9,024 nt of DNA from NCBI GenBank assembly GCA_964395065.1, contig CAYNAM010000105.1, positions 1 through 9,024 on the forward strand. Direction: 5' to 3'. The translations under genes were made by a program, and so were the position numbers. Within the stretch, counting starts at the first letter, position 1; each line of letters starts with the position of its first letter. Under the pieces are notes generated by a model. It ran no database searches. It was not told where the DNA came from and saw nothing but the letters and a program-made list of their open reading frames with translations. Of this stretch, positions 1 through 6,166 are shown piece by piece. This stretch comes from Entomomonas sp964395065. GTDB taxonomy: Bacteria; Pseudomonadota; Gammaproteobacteria; Pseudomonadales; Pseudomonadaceae.

Positions 1-17
1 TTACTGTTAACGATAAA

Positions 18-440
18 TTACTTTCCTTCTTTAGAGTCAGCAGCAGGTGCTGGCGTCAACTCAACATCACTTTCTTTTGCTTGCACATTGCTATTTGTTG
101 CTGGCGCTGGTTGATGTTCTATTTCTATATTTTGCTGCTGTACTTCTGATTGACTTACTGGTTGTGTAGCAGCTGCTTGTTCTAGTCGACTTGTTGGTGT
201 AGTTTTTAATTTAGCATAATAAGTTAAGCCTAAACTTGTTGCAAAAAAGATAGCAACAAGTATTCCTGTGGTTCTACTTAGGAAGTTTGCTGAACCTTGA
301 CTACCAAACACAGTATTAGAGGCACCACCACCAAAAGATGCACCCATATCAGCACCTTTGCCATGCTGTACTAACACGAGGATAACTACACCTAACGCAA
401 CTAGTAAATGGATAATAACAATCGCTGTTTCTAATAACAT
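18..440 (-). CDS. secG: Protein translocase subunit SecG
   Basis: Small inner-membrane subunit of the SecYEG channel, which assists SecA-driven export of unfolded proteins. The 140-residue product has two hydrophobic helices, at about residues 4-24 and 57-76. Between them is the family's conserved cytoplasmic loop, VQHGKGADMGASFGGGAS (residues 24-41), followed by TVFGS and NFLSR. After the second helix comes a polar tail of about 60 residues rich in Q, A, P, S and E, which makes the protein longer than the 110-residue E. coli SecG; such tails vary and are probably not needed for translocation. The ATG lies inside the 3' end of tpiA (10-base overlap), so translation is probably coupled. A weak purine stretch (GGGAAATAAAG) precedes the start. 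The tpiA-secG pair is the usual Pseudomonas order. Only 17 bases remain beyond the stop, so nothing downstream can be judged. Confidence 0.95.
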   Translation of the reverse strand: MLLETAIVIIHLLVALGVVILVLVQHGKGADMGASFGGGASNTVFGSQGSANFLSRTTGILVAIFFATSLGLTYYAKLKTTPTSRLEQAAATQPVSQSEVQQQNIEIEHQPAPATNSNVQAKESDVELTPAPAADSKEGK

Positions 441-1198
441 TCTTTATTTCCCGCTATGCGATAAATCGCACCAAATTCATCTGCATTCAATGAGGCGCCA
501 CCAATAAGCCCCCCATCAATATCTGGCATTGTAAACAATGCGTCTGCATTATTCTCTTTTACACTACCACCATATAAAATCTGTATATTTTGAGCAATTG
601 CTTCTTTCTTTTCTGCAATTAGTGCTCTAACAAAGCAATGTACTTCTTGTGCTTGCTCTGGCGTAGCTGTTAAGCCAGTACCTATCGCCCAAACAGGCTC
701 ATAAGCAATCACTGCATTGGTAAATACATCAATACCCAAGCCGTCTATTATACTATTAAGTTGATCTTTAATAATAGTAAATGTTTGATTTTTTTCTCGC
801 TGCTCTTTTGTTTCGCCTAAACATAGTATTGGTTTTAAACCTTTACTTTGCGCTGCTTGAAATTTTTTAATCAGTATTGCTTCTGTATCTCCCAATAATA
901 AACGGCGCTCAGAATGTCCAACTAATACAAATTGGCAACCCACGTCAACTAGTTGACTTGCAGAAACTTCGCCAGTTAGCGCCATCTCGTCTGGTTCTAT
1001 GGCACAATCCTGGGCACCTATTAAGATAGGTGTTTCTTTAAGCGCTTGGACAGCTTCAATAAGGAATAATGTGGGAGGAAATACTGCAATATCAACCTGT
1101 GGTTGCCATGCCAAGTCTTTTAGATTTGTAAGTAGTGCTTTAACGCTGGCACTATTCCCATACATTTTCCAGTTACCTGCTACCAATGGGCGACGCAT
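431..1198 (-). CDS. tpiA: Triosephosphate isomerase
   Basis: Cytosolic enzyme interconverting dihydroxyacetone phosphate and glyceraldehyde 3-phosphate in glycolysis and gluconeogenesis. The 255-residue length is normal for the family and all catalytic elements are intact: N9 and K11 in GNWKM, the electrophile H95 in VGHSERR, the general base E167 in AYEPVWAIGTG (which includes the flexible lid), and the phosphate-binding GGSVKENN (residues 210-217) and GLIGGAS (230-236). The start is supported by a GAGGT ribosome-binding site about 6 bases upstream of the ATG. The gene overlaps secG by 10 bases. It lies 78 bases after fpr, and I see no convincing terminator in that gap, so read-through from fpr is possible. 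In Pseudomonas the upstream neighbour is normally glmM, which is absent here. The product of the nearby gldA (dihydroxyacetone) would enter glycolysis at this step once phosphorylated. Confidence 0.97.
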   Translation of the reverse strand: MRRPLVAGNWKMYGNSASVKALLTNLKDLAWQPQVDIAVFPPTLFLIEAVQALKETPILIGAQDCAIEPDEMALTGEVSASQLVDVGCQFVLVGHSERRLLLGDTEAILIKKFQAAQSKGLKPILCLGETKEQREKNQTFTIIKDQLNSIIDGLGIDVFTNAVIAYEPVWAIGTGLTATPEQAQEVHCFVRALIAEKKEAIAQNIQILYGGSVKENNADALFTMPDIDGGLIGGASLNADEFGAIYRIAGNKECY

Positions 1199-1276
1199 AC
1201 TTAACCTCGTCTATTTTGTTGGGCGCAAATATTACCCAAGCTTTTCAAAAGTAGCAAGTAAAAACTGTGTCTATTG

Positions 1277-2053
1277 TTATTTTTCGACAAAAGCACGCTC
1301 AATTAAGTAATCAGCAGGATCGCCCATACGAGGTGATATTTTTAGACCAAAACTATCTAGCACTTGACATGTTTCATCTAGCATCGACGGGCTACCACAG
1401 ACCATTGCACGATCATTTTCCGGGTTAATAGGAGGTAAGCCAATATCATTAAATAATTTCCCAGAACGCATTAGGTCAGTTAAACGTCCTGTATTTTTAA
1501 AAGGCTCGCGTGTTACTGTTGGATAATAGATCAATTTTTCTTTAACCATATCACCAAAGAATTCATTTTCAGGAAGCTGATTAGTAATGAAGTCATAATA
1601 GCCTAATTCACTTACATAGCGTACACCGTGAATAAGGATAACTTTTTCAAACTTCTCGTACACTTCTGGATCCTGTATCAGGCTCATAAAAGGAGCTAAA
1701 CCTGTTCCAGTACTCAAGAAGTAAACATTTTTACCAGGCAATAAATCACCTGTAATCAAAGTTCCTGTTGGCTTACGACTTACTAATATTTCATCACCTA
1801 CTTTTAAGTGTTGAAGTTTCGAAGTAAGGGGACCATTTTGGACTTTAATGCTGTAGAATTCTAGATGATCTTCATAATTAGGGCTAGCGATACTATAAGC
1901 ACGCATTAAAGGCTTACCATCGACCTCTAAACCTATCATGACAAATTGGCCATTTTGGAAACGCAATCCAGGATCACGTGTGGTTTTAAAACTAAATAAC
2001 GTATCATTCCAATGATGAACGCTTAGCACACGTTCTGTGGCCATTTTACTCAT
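1277..2053 (-). CDS. fpr: Ferredoxin-NADP+ reductase (bacterial subclass I, FprA-like)
   Basis: FAD enzyme that exchanges electrons between NADPH and ferredoxin or flavodoxin, feeding Fe-S cluster assembly and oxidative-stress defence. Numbered from an upstream in-frame TTG at 2056, the motifs are: RAYSIASP for FAD binding (52-59), the PTG segment (96-98), STGTGLAPF for the nucleotide (115-123), HGVRY (143-147), YYPTVTRE (177-184), CGSPSML (220-226) and the C-terminal AFVEK tail typical of proteobacterial Fpr. The sequence closely resembles Pseudomonas FprA (ERVLSVHHWNDTLFSFK). The frame opens at the TTG, but I chose the adjacent ATG at 2053: it follows AGGAG by 6 bases and the resulting MSKM start matches homologues, giving 258 residues. 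In Pseudomonas fprA is usually next to the LysR gene finR; no finR is adjacent here. A candidate promoter and a perfect inverted repeat lie upstream. Confidence 0.95.
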   Translation of the reverse strand: MSKMATERVLSVHHWNDTLFSFKTTRDPGLRFQNGQFVMIGLEVDGKPLMRAYSIASPNYEDHLEFYSIKVQNGPLTSKLQHLKVGDEILVSRKPTGTLITGDLLPGKNVYFLSTGTGLAPFMSLIQDPEVYEKFEKVILIHGVRYVSELGYYDFITNQLPENEFFGDMVKEKLIYYPTVTREPFKNTGRLTDLMRSGKLFNDIGLPPINPENDRAMVCGSPSMLDETCQVLDSFGLKISPRMGDPADYLIERAFVEK

Positions 2054-2092
2054 CAAAAACTCCTATCAATCATAAAGTAAGTAGTCATGCTT

Positions 2093-2116
2093 TATTAATA
2101 CTTTTTGGTATTAATA
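2093..2116. repeat. Perfect inverted repeat in the fpr leader
   Basis: The arms TATTAATAC (2093-2101) and GTATTAATA (2108-2116) are exact reverse complements of 9 bases around a 6-base spacer. The repeat lies 40 to 63 bases upstream of the fpr ATG, and between the predicted promoter and the ribosome-binding site if the 2145-2150 box is the true -10. It could be an operator for a dimeric regulator or a weak A/U hairpin in the mRNA leader. No T-run follows the hairpin on the fpr strand, so an intrinsic terminator is unlikely. Confidence 0.55.
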
Positions 2117-2144
2117 GCTTTATATTAAATCTGTATGGATGCAC

Positions 2145-2173
2145 ACTATAAGGGAGTTTTTAAACGATGAAAA
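2145..2173 (-). promoter_or_regulatory. Candidate sigma-70 promoter of fpr
   Basis: On the minus strand TATAGT (2145-2150, five of six matches to the -10 consensus) lies 17 bases downstream of TTTTCA (2168-2173, four of six matches to the -35). Transcription would begin near 2138, giving a leader of about 85 bases that carries the inverted repeat at 2093-2116. The surroundings are very AT-rich, so chance matches are likely and alternative boxes exist. Confidence 0.35.
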
Positions 2174-2262
2174 GTATTTATATAGTCTAATTTGGTATTA
2201 GCTTATTAACTGCCATTATAATAATTTAAAAACTTAAAATTTTTTTTTATTATTTTTTATTA

Positions 2263-2300
2263 TAAGAAAGTAACTAACCACTTGGTTAGTTACTTTCTTA
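2263..2300. repeat. Perfect 18-bp-arm palindrome 3' of gldA
   Basis: TAAGAAAGTAACTAACCA (2263-2280) and TGGTTAGTTACTTTCTTA (2283-2300) are exact reverse complements separated by only CT. The element begins 6 bases after the gldA stop, so in the gldA transcript it can fold into a long hairpin with a tetraloop. It lacks a T-run on the exit side of either strand: on the minus strand an A-rich tract follows, and the T-rich tract lies upstream on the plus strand. It is therefore not a standard intrinsic terminator. The core ACTAACCA-N2-TGGTTAGT has the shape of an operator for a TetR-type dimer; this is a resemblance, not an identification. It may instead stabilise the 3' end of gldA mRNA. Confidence 0.75.
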
Positions 2301-2306
2301 ATGAAC

Positions 2307-3401
2307 TTACTGAGTTTTACGACGGCGCCCTTCTTCATCTGCTACACAAATAGCAGCCAATACGCTTTGAGGTGTTACCCCCCCTGCTATATTGTGTATA
2401 GTTTCTCCTTCAGCACAAGCAAGCTCAGCAACAGTAAGTAACTCATCTTGAGTAACATGAGTTAAGCCGATATCCGCTAATGTTGTTGGTAACCCTACTT
2501 CTTCACAGAATGTATAAACCTCATCGATAATATCGGGGGATCTATCTGTTAGCATCAATAAACTTAATACACCCATAGCCACTTTTTCACCATGCCAATA
2601 GTGATGTGTAGCCTCTAAGGCTGTAAAGCCATTATGTATCGCATGCGCGCCAGATAATCCGCCACTTTCAAAACCCAGCCCTGATAATAAGGTATTGGCC
2701 TCAATGACTCGCTCTAACGCAGGTGTCACAACTTGCCTTTTAACCGCCTGTACAGCAAGTAAACCATATTCAAGCAATGTTTCGTAGCAGAAATCAGCAA
2801 GATTATAAGCCGTAAATGATCCTTGGCGCCCTGTCATATTAGCTGCATGGCTATTATAACAATCTTCTGCTTCAAACCATGTTGCAAGGGCATCCCCCAT
2901 TCCCGAAACGAGAAATCTGACAGGAGCTTGAGCTACTATCTGGCTATCGACTAAAACCAGTCGTGGGTTTTCTTTAAAAATAACCATACGCTTATATTCG
3001 CCAGTCGCCGTATAAACAACTGATAAAGCACTACAAGGTGCATCCGTTGAAGCTAAAGTAGGAACTACCACCACGGGACGATTGAGCGTATCGGCTAGAT
3101 ACTTCGCTGTATCTATTGATTTTCCTCCACCCATTCCTACAACGACGTCAGGAATATCACCTTTTACCAAGTCCTGTAAACGTGAAATTTCCTCATCACT
3201 ACACTCTCCCATAAAACGCTCAAACTTGCAGGTAACATGAGATTTGCAAGATTGCTCAATTTGTTTATGAAAATTATCATCTACAAAAGGGTCTAGTAGT
3301 AATAAGGCTTTTTTACCTAGTCTCGCCAGCTCCTCCCCTAGTAGATTTAGAGCTCCTGCACCTTGAACATAACGTGAAGGAAAAATCGAAGTCGTAATCA
3401 T
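2307..3401 (-). CDS. gldA: Glycerol dehydrogenase, NAD+-dependent
   Basis: Iron-type alcohol dehydrogenase superfamily enzyme oxidising glycerol to dihydroxyacetone with NAD+; a cytosolic metalloenzyme. The 364-residue product (E. coli GldA has 367) begins with ITTSIFPSRYVQGAGAL, and the NAD-binding GMGGGKSIDTAK is at 89-100. The PTLASTDAPCSALSVVY segment is at about 114-130. The metal ligands expected from Geobacillus GldA are present: D170 in SGMGDALATWFEA, H253 in GAHAIHNG and H270 in WHGEKVAMG. Two further in-frame ATGs lie upstream, at 3419 and 3407. I chose 3401 because AGGAG sits 6 bases ahead of it, whereas the first ATG has no ribosome-binding site and the second abuts AGGAG. The gene is 93 bases after galE; a TATAGT box at 3435-3440 (minus strand) would give a leader of about 27 bases, so an independent promoter is likely although no good -35 is seen. 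The homologous glycerol-1-phosphate dehydrogenases are less likely given the GldA-specific motifs. Confidence 0.92.
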   Translation of the reverse strand: MITTSIFPSRYVQGAGALNLLGEELARLGKKALLLLDPFVDDNFHKQIEQSCKSHVTCKFERFMGECSDEEISRLQDLVKGDIPDVVVGMGGGKSIDTAKYLADTLNRPVVVVPTLASTDAPCSALSVVYTATGEYKRMVIFKENPRLVLVDSQIVAQAPVRFLVSGMGDALATWFEAEDCYNSHAANMTGRQGSFTAYNLADFCYETLLEYGLLAVQAVKRQVVTPALERVIEANTLLSGLGFESGGLSGAHAIHNGFTALEATHHYWHGEKVAMGVLSLLMLTDRSPDIIDEVYTFCEEVGLPTTLADIGLTHVTQDELLTVAELACAEGETIHNIAGGVTPQSVLAAICVADEEGRRRKTQ

Positions 3402-3494
3402 AGCCATCTCCTGAATCATTAGTGTGACTCAAGCACTATAACACTACTATTTCAGATAATATTTGTTAATAATCAGCAAAGAGTAATAATATCT

Positions 3495-4514
3495 TTACTT
3501 ATACCCTTTTGGATTTTTAAGTTGCCAATTCCAGCTATCTCGACACATCGCATCTAAATCATAAACAGCCTGCCACCCAAGTAGTTTTTTTGCAAGCGTC
3601 GAGTCAGAAAAACACATCGCCACATCGCCTTCTCTGCGATCAACAAGTTGATAAGGAATTTTTTTCCCACAGGCTTTTTCAAACGCATGCAACATATCTA
3701 AAACACTATATCCTACGCCTGTTCCTAAATTAATGGCTTTAACTCCCGGCTTAGTATTTAACCATGCTAAAGCATCTACATGTCCATTGGCCAGATCCAT
3801 CACATGAATATAGTCCCTTACCCCTGTACCATCTTTTGTGGGGTAATCCCCTCCATAAACATTCAAAAAAGGTCGTAACCCGACAGCCACTTGCGCAATA
3901 TAGGGCATTAAATTATTGGGTATGCCCGTCGGGTCTTCACCAATCAAACCACTTGAATGCGCACCAACAGGGTTAAAGTAGCGAAGTAATGCAATATTCC
4001 AGCTATTGTCTGCTTGATAAATATCCTCTAATATTTTTTCTAGCATTAACTTTGAAGTACCATACGGATTAGTTGTTCCTCCCACAGGAAACTCTTCTGT
4101 GGCAGGTTTACCTTTCGGGTCTCCATAGACTGTTGCTGACGAACTAAAGACTAGCTTTTTTACATTCGCTTTTTTCATTGCTTCACAGAGAATCAATGTG
4201 CTATTAATATTATTGTCATAATATTCGATTGGCTTCTGTATGGACTCACTGACTGACTTTAAGCCTGCAAAATGAATCACCGCATCAATTTTGTGTTGTA
4301 AAAAGACATTATCCAATTTGGCTTTATCACGAACATCCCCCTCGATAAAGGTGATTTTTTTTCCAGTGATTTTCTGGACACGAACCAGTGATTCATAATG
4401 GCTATTGCTTAAATTATCAATCACAATAACGGAATAACCTGCCTCTAATAATACCAAGCAAGTATGCGAGCCAATATAACCTGCACCACCTGTGACTAAA
4501 ATTGTTGTAGTCAT
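3495..4514 (-). CDS. galE: UDP-glucose 4-epimerase
   Basis: Extended short-chain dehydrogenase that interconverts UDP-glucose and UDP-galactose using tightly bound NAD+; it supplies UDP-galactose for envelope glycans and galactose use. The 339-residue product is full length. It has the Rossmann GGAGYIGS (residues 9-16), the D60-V61 adenine-binding pair, the active-site SSSATVYG (124-131, catalytic S126), Y151 and K155 in NPYGTSK, the NPVGAH segment (181-186), and RREGD near 293-297. The position equivalent to E. coli Tyr299 is Cys301, a difference known to widen the pocket for N-acetylated sugars. GGAG lies just ahead of the ATG and only 11 bases separate it from the metR stop, so it is probably the last gene of the ubiG-mupP-metR-galE unit. 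No galK, galT or glycan genes are adjacent, which favours a biosynthetic rather than catabolic role. Confidence 0.95.
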   Translation of the reverse strand: MTTTILVTGGAGYIGSHTCLVLLEAGYSVIVIDNLSNSHYESLVRVQKITGKKITFIEGDVRDKAKLDNVFLQHKIDAVIHFAGLKSVSESIQKPIEYYDNNINSTLILCEAMKKANVKKLVFSSSATVYGDPKGKPATEEFPVGGTTNPYGTSKLMLEKILEDIYQADNSWNIALLRYFNPVGAHSSGLIGEDPTGIPNNLMPYIAQVAVGLRPFLNVYGGDYPTKDGTGVRDYIHVMDLANGHVDALAWLNTKPGVKAINLGTGVGYSVLDMLHAFEKACGKKIPYQLVDRREGDVAMCFSDSTLAKKLLGWQAVYDLDAMCRDSWNWQLKNPKGYK

Positions 4515-4525
4515 TTCGTCTCCGT

Positions 4526-5452
4526 CTATTTGGTCTGTTTAACCATGCTAACACCCTCTAGCGTAGAGAAAGAGGTGTCTTTTGCTGTTAATAAAAAGTC
4601 TTGCATAAATGCCGCATCAAACATATCGTCTCTAATGGCAGCATAGAGCGTTGCTTGTAACCCTTTTTCTCCCAGCTGTTTAGCTCTAACATATCCACGA
4701 CTACTGTACTCATGTAAAGCCCAATTAGGGAGGCAACAAACCCCTCGATTAGATGCAACTAACTGTACCATCATCACCGTCATTTCGGCCGTTCTTACAG
4801 ATAATGGTTCTACATCATCTGGTTCTAAAAAATGGGTGAAAATGTCTAATTTATTGCGATCAACAGGGTAGATAATTAACACTTCTGTTTCTAAATCACA
4901 AGGCTCTATAAATGCCTTATTTGCCAGTTTATGCTTATTGGAAACAGCGAGCATTGCTTCATAGGTAAACAAGGGAACATACATAATACCTGGCAGATCA
5001 ATAGGATCAGAGGTAACAACCAAATCTAAATCTCCTCTCGCCAGTGCTGGCAAAGGAGCAAAAGAAAAACCTGATGCCAAATCAAGTTCCACTTCAGGCC
5101 AAGCATCTCGAAATACATCAATAGTCGGCATCAACCACTGAAAACAACTATGACACTCAATAGCCATATGCAGACGACCTGCCGTCCCTCCTGACAAACG
5201 GGACAGATCACGCTCAGCACTACGCAACAAGGGTAAAACAGTATCCGCTAATGTTAATAAGCGAAGTCCAGCACTGGTAAAGCGAATGGGCTTTGTTTTC
5301 CTAACAAACAATTGAGCACCTATTCGATCCTCTAACTCTTTTAACTGATGAGATAGTGCTGACTGTGTAAAATGCAAGCGATCAGCAGCATCAACTAAGC
5401 TATCGGCCTCACGCAATGCATGTAAACTTTTTAAATGACGGATTTCCAACAT
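4526..5452 (-). CDS. metR: LysR-type regulator MetR
   Basis: Homocysteine-responsive transcription factor of the LysR family that activates methionine-synthesis genes such as metE and metH in enterobacteria. The 308-residue product has an N-terminal winged helix-turn-helix at about residues 1-62 (HFTQSALSHQLKELEDRIGAQLFVR is the recognition region) and then a two-lobed effector domain. MetR-specific blocks are clear: AIECHSCFQWLMP (97-109), ARGDLDLVVTSD (138-149), LIIYPVDRNKLD (192-203), and LVASNRGVCCLPNWAL (231-246). The first ATG gives the canonical MLEIRHLKSLHALREADSL start, although no strong ribosome-binding site precedes it. It begins 30 bases after the mupP stop and ends 11 bases before galE, suggesting cotranscription rather than the divergent metR-metE arrangement of E. 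coli. No met structural gene is in the window. I found no TGAA-N5-TTCA MetR box in the short upstream gap. Confidence 0.93.
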   Translation of the reverse strand: MLEIRHLKSLHALREADSLVDAADRLHFTQSALSHQLKELEDRIGAQLFVRKTKPIRFTSAGLRLLTLADTVLPLLRSAERDLSRLSGGTAGRLHMAIECHSCFQWLMPTIDVFRDAWPEVELDLASGFSFAPLPALARGDLDLVVTSDPIDLPGIMYVPLFTYEAMLAVSNKHKLANKAFIEPCDLETEVLIIYPVDRNKLDIFTHFLEPDDVEPLSVRTAEMTVMMVQLVASNRGVCCLPNWALHEYSSRGYVRAKQLGEKGLQATLYAAIRDDMFDAAFMQDFLLTAKDTSFSTLEGVSMVKQTK

Positions 5453-5482
5453 AAATAAATCGCTATTTTATAATTGTAAAAT

Positions 5483-6157
5483 CTAACAGCCACAAATGGC
5501 GCTCTCAATCAACTGATGCAATTCTCTAACAGAAGAAACCACAGCCCCAGCGCCCCAATTTCTTGGATTATCTGTTGGATGTATATAGCCATACTCAACA
5601 GCCACTGTTTTACAACCTGCCGCATTCCCTGAATCAATGTCTCGTTTATCATCACCCACATAGATAATAGCATTTGGATTAACCGCTAACTGATTAGCTG
5701 CCAACAACATGGGCTCAGGGCTTGGTTTGCAATGTATTACATGCTCAGGACATACTAAAGTAGCGCAGCGTTTAGTTAGGTTCAAACGTTCCATGATGGG
5801 TTCTGCAAACCGAACAGGTTTATTGGTAACAACGCCCCAACGCAAACCTGCTTTCTCAATATCTGTTAATAAACAATTTATTCCCTCATAGAGCTTAGAA
5901 TACCGCGCACAATCTTGAAGGTATCGAGCTAAAAACTCTAAGCGAAGCCTTTCAAATAAAGGATGATCGTCCTCAAGATTAAATGCAGCTGAAATCATTG
6001 ACTTTGCCCCTCCGGACACTACATTTCTAATTTTATTATCATCCACGGAGGTATAGTTGTATTCTTTGAGAAGTTGTTGAGTAATCGCAATAAAGTCTGG
6101 TGCAGAATCCAATAATGTGCCATCCATATCAAACAATATTGCTTCAAACCTCATCAT
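5483..6157 (-). CDS. mupP: N-acetylmuramic acid 6-phosphate phosphatase MupP (HAD family)
   Basis: Haloacid dehalogenase-type phosphatase. In Pseudomonas MupP removes phosphate from MurNAc-6-phosphate in the AmgK-MurU peptidoglycan-recycling route, which bypasses de novo UDP-MurNAc synthesis. The 224-residue product shows HAD motif I FDMDGT (nucleophile D10, acid D12), a helical cap at about 18-90, motif II VVTNKP (T111), motif III lysine K144 in CKPSPEP, and motif IV VGDDKRD (D169, D170, D173). It matches Pseudomonas MupP across the cap (VSGGAKSMISAAFN, LRLEFLARY) and at the C-terminal CGC, which separates it from phosphoglycolate phosphatase Gph, the main alternative. Two adjacent ATGs (6157, 6154) follow AGAGGA; homologues favour the second, a one-residue difference. 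The gene sits 9 bases after ubiG with its ribosome-binding site overlapping the ubiG stop, as in the Pseudomonas ubiG-mupP pair. There mupP is followed by a short-chain dehydrogenase gene; here metR follows. Confidence 0.88.
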   Translation of the reverse strand: MMRFEAILFDMDGTLLDSAPDFIAITQQLLKEYNYTSVDDNKIRNVVSGGAKSMISAAFNLEDDHPLFERLRLEFLARYLQDCARYSKLYEGINCLLTDIEKAGLRWGVVTNKPVRFAEPIMERLNLTKRCATLVCPEHVIHCKPSPEPMLLAANQLAVNPNAIIYVGDDKRDIDSGNAAGCKTVAVEYGYIHPTDNPRNWGAGAVVSSVRELHQLIESAICGC

Positions 6158-6166
6158 TATTATCCT

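Noticed and set aside
999..1310. Plus-strand open frame of 103 codons
   Set aside because: It lies antisense to tpiA, whose catalytic motifs are intact; its composition looks non-coding and it has no ribosome-binding site.
2054..2056. TTG as the fpr start codon
   Set aside because: The adjacent ATG at 2053 has ideal spacing to AGGAG and gives the N-terminus seen in homologues.
2263..2300. Intrinsic terminator for gldA
   Set aside because: The hairpin is perfect, but the exit side on the gldA strand is A-rich with no T-run, and the stem is low in GC; reported as a palindrome instead.
3402..3419. Upstream ATGs (3419, 3407) as the gldA start
   Set aside because: The first has no ribosome-binding site and the second directly abuts AGGAG; the ATG at 3401 has proper spacing and the best homologue match.
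3421..3445. AGTGT...ACACT inverted repeat upstream of gldA
   Set aside because: The arms are only 5 bases with a 15-base spacer in AT-rich sequence; likely chance.
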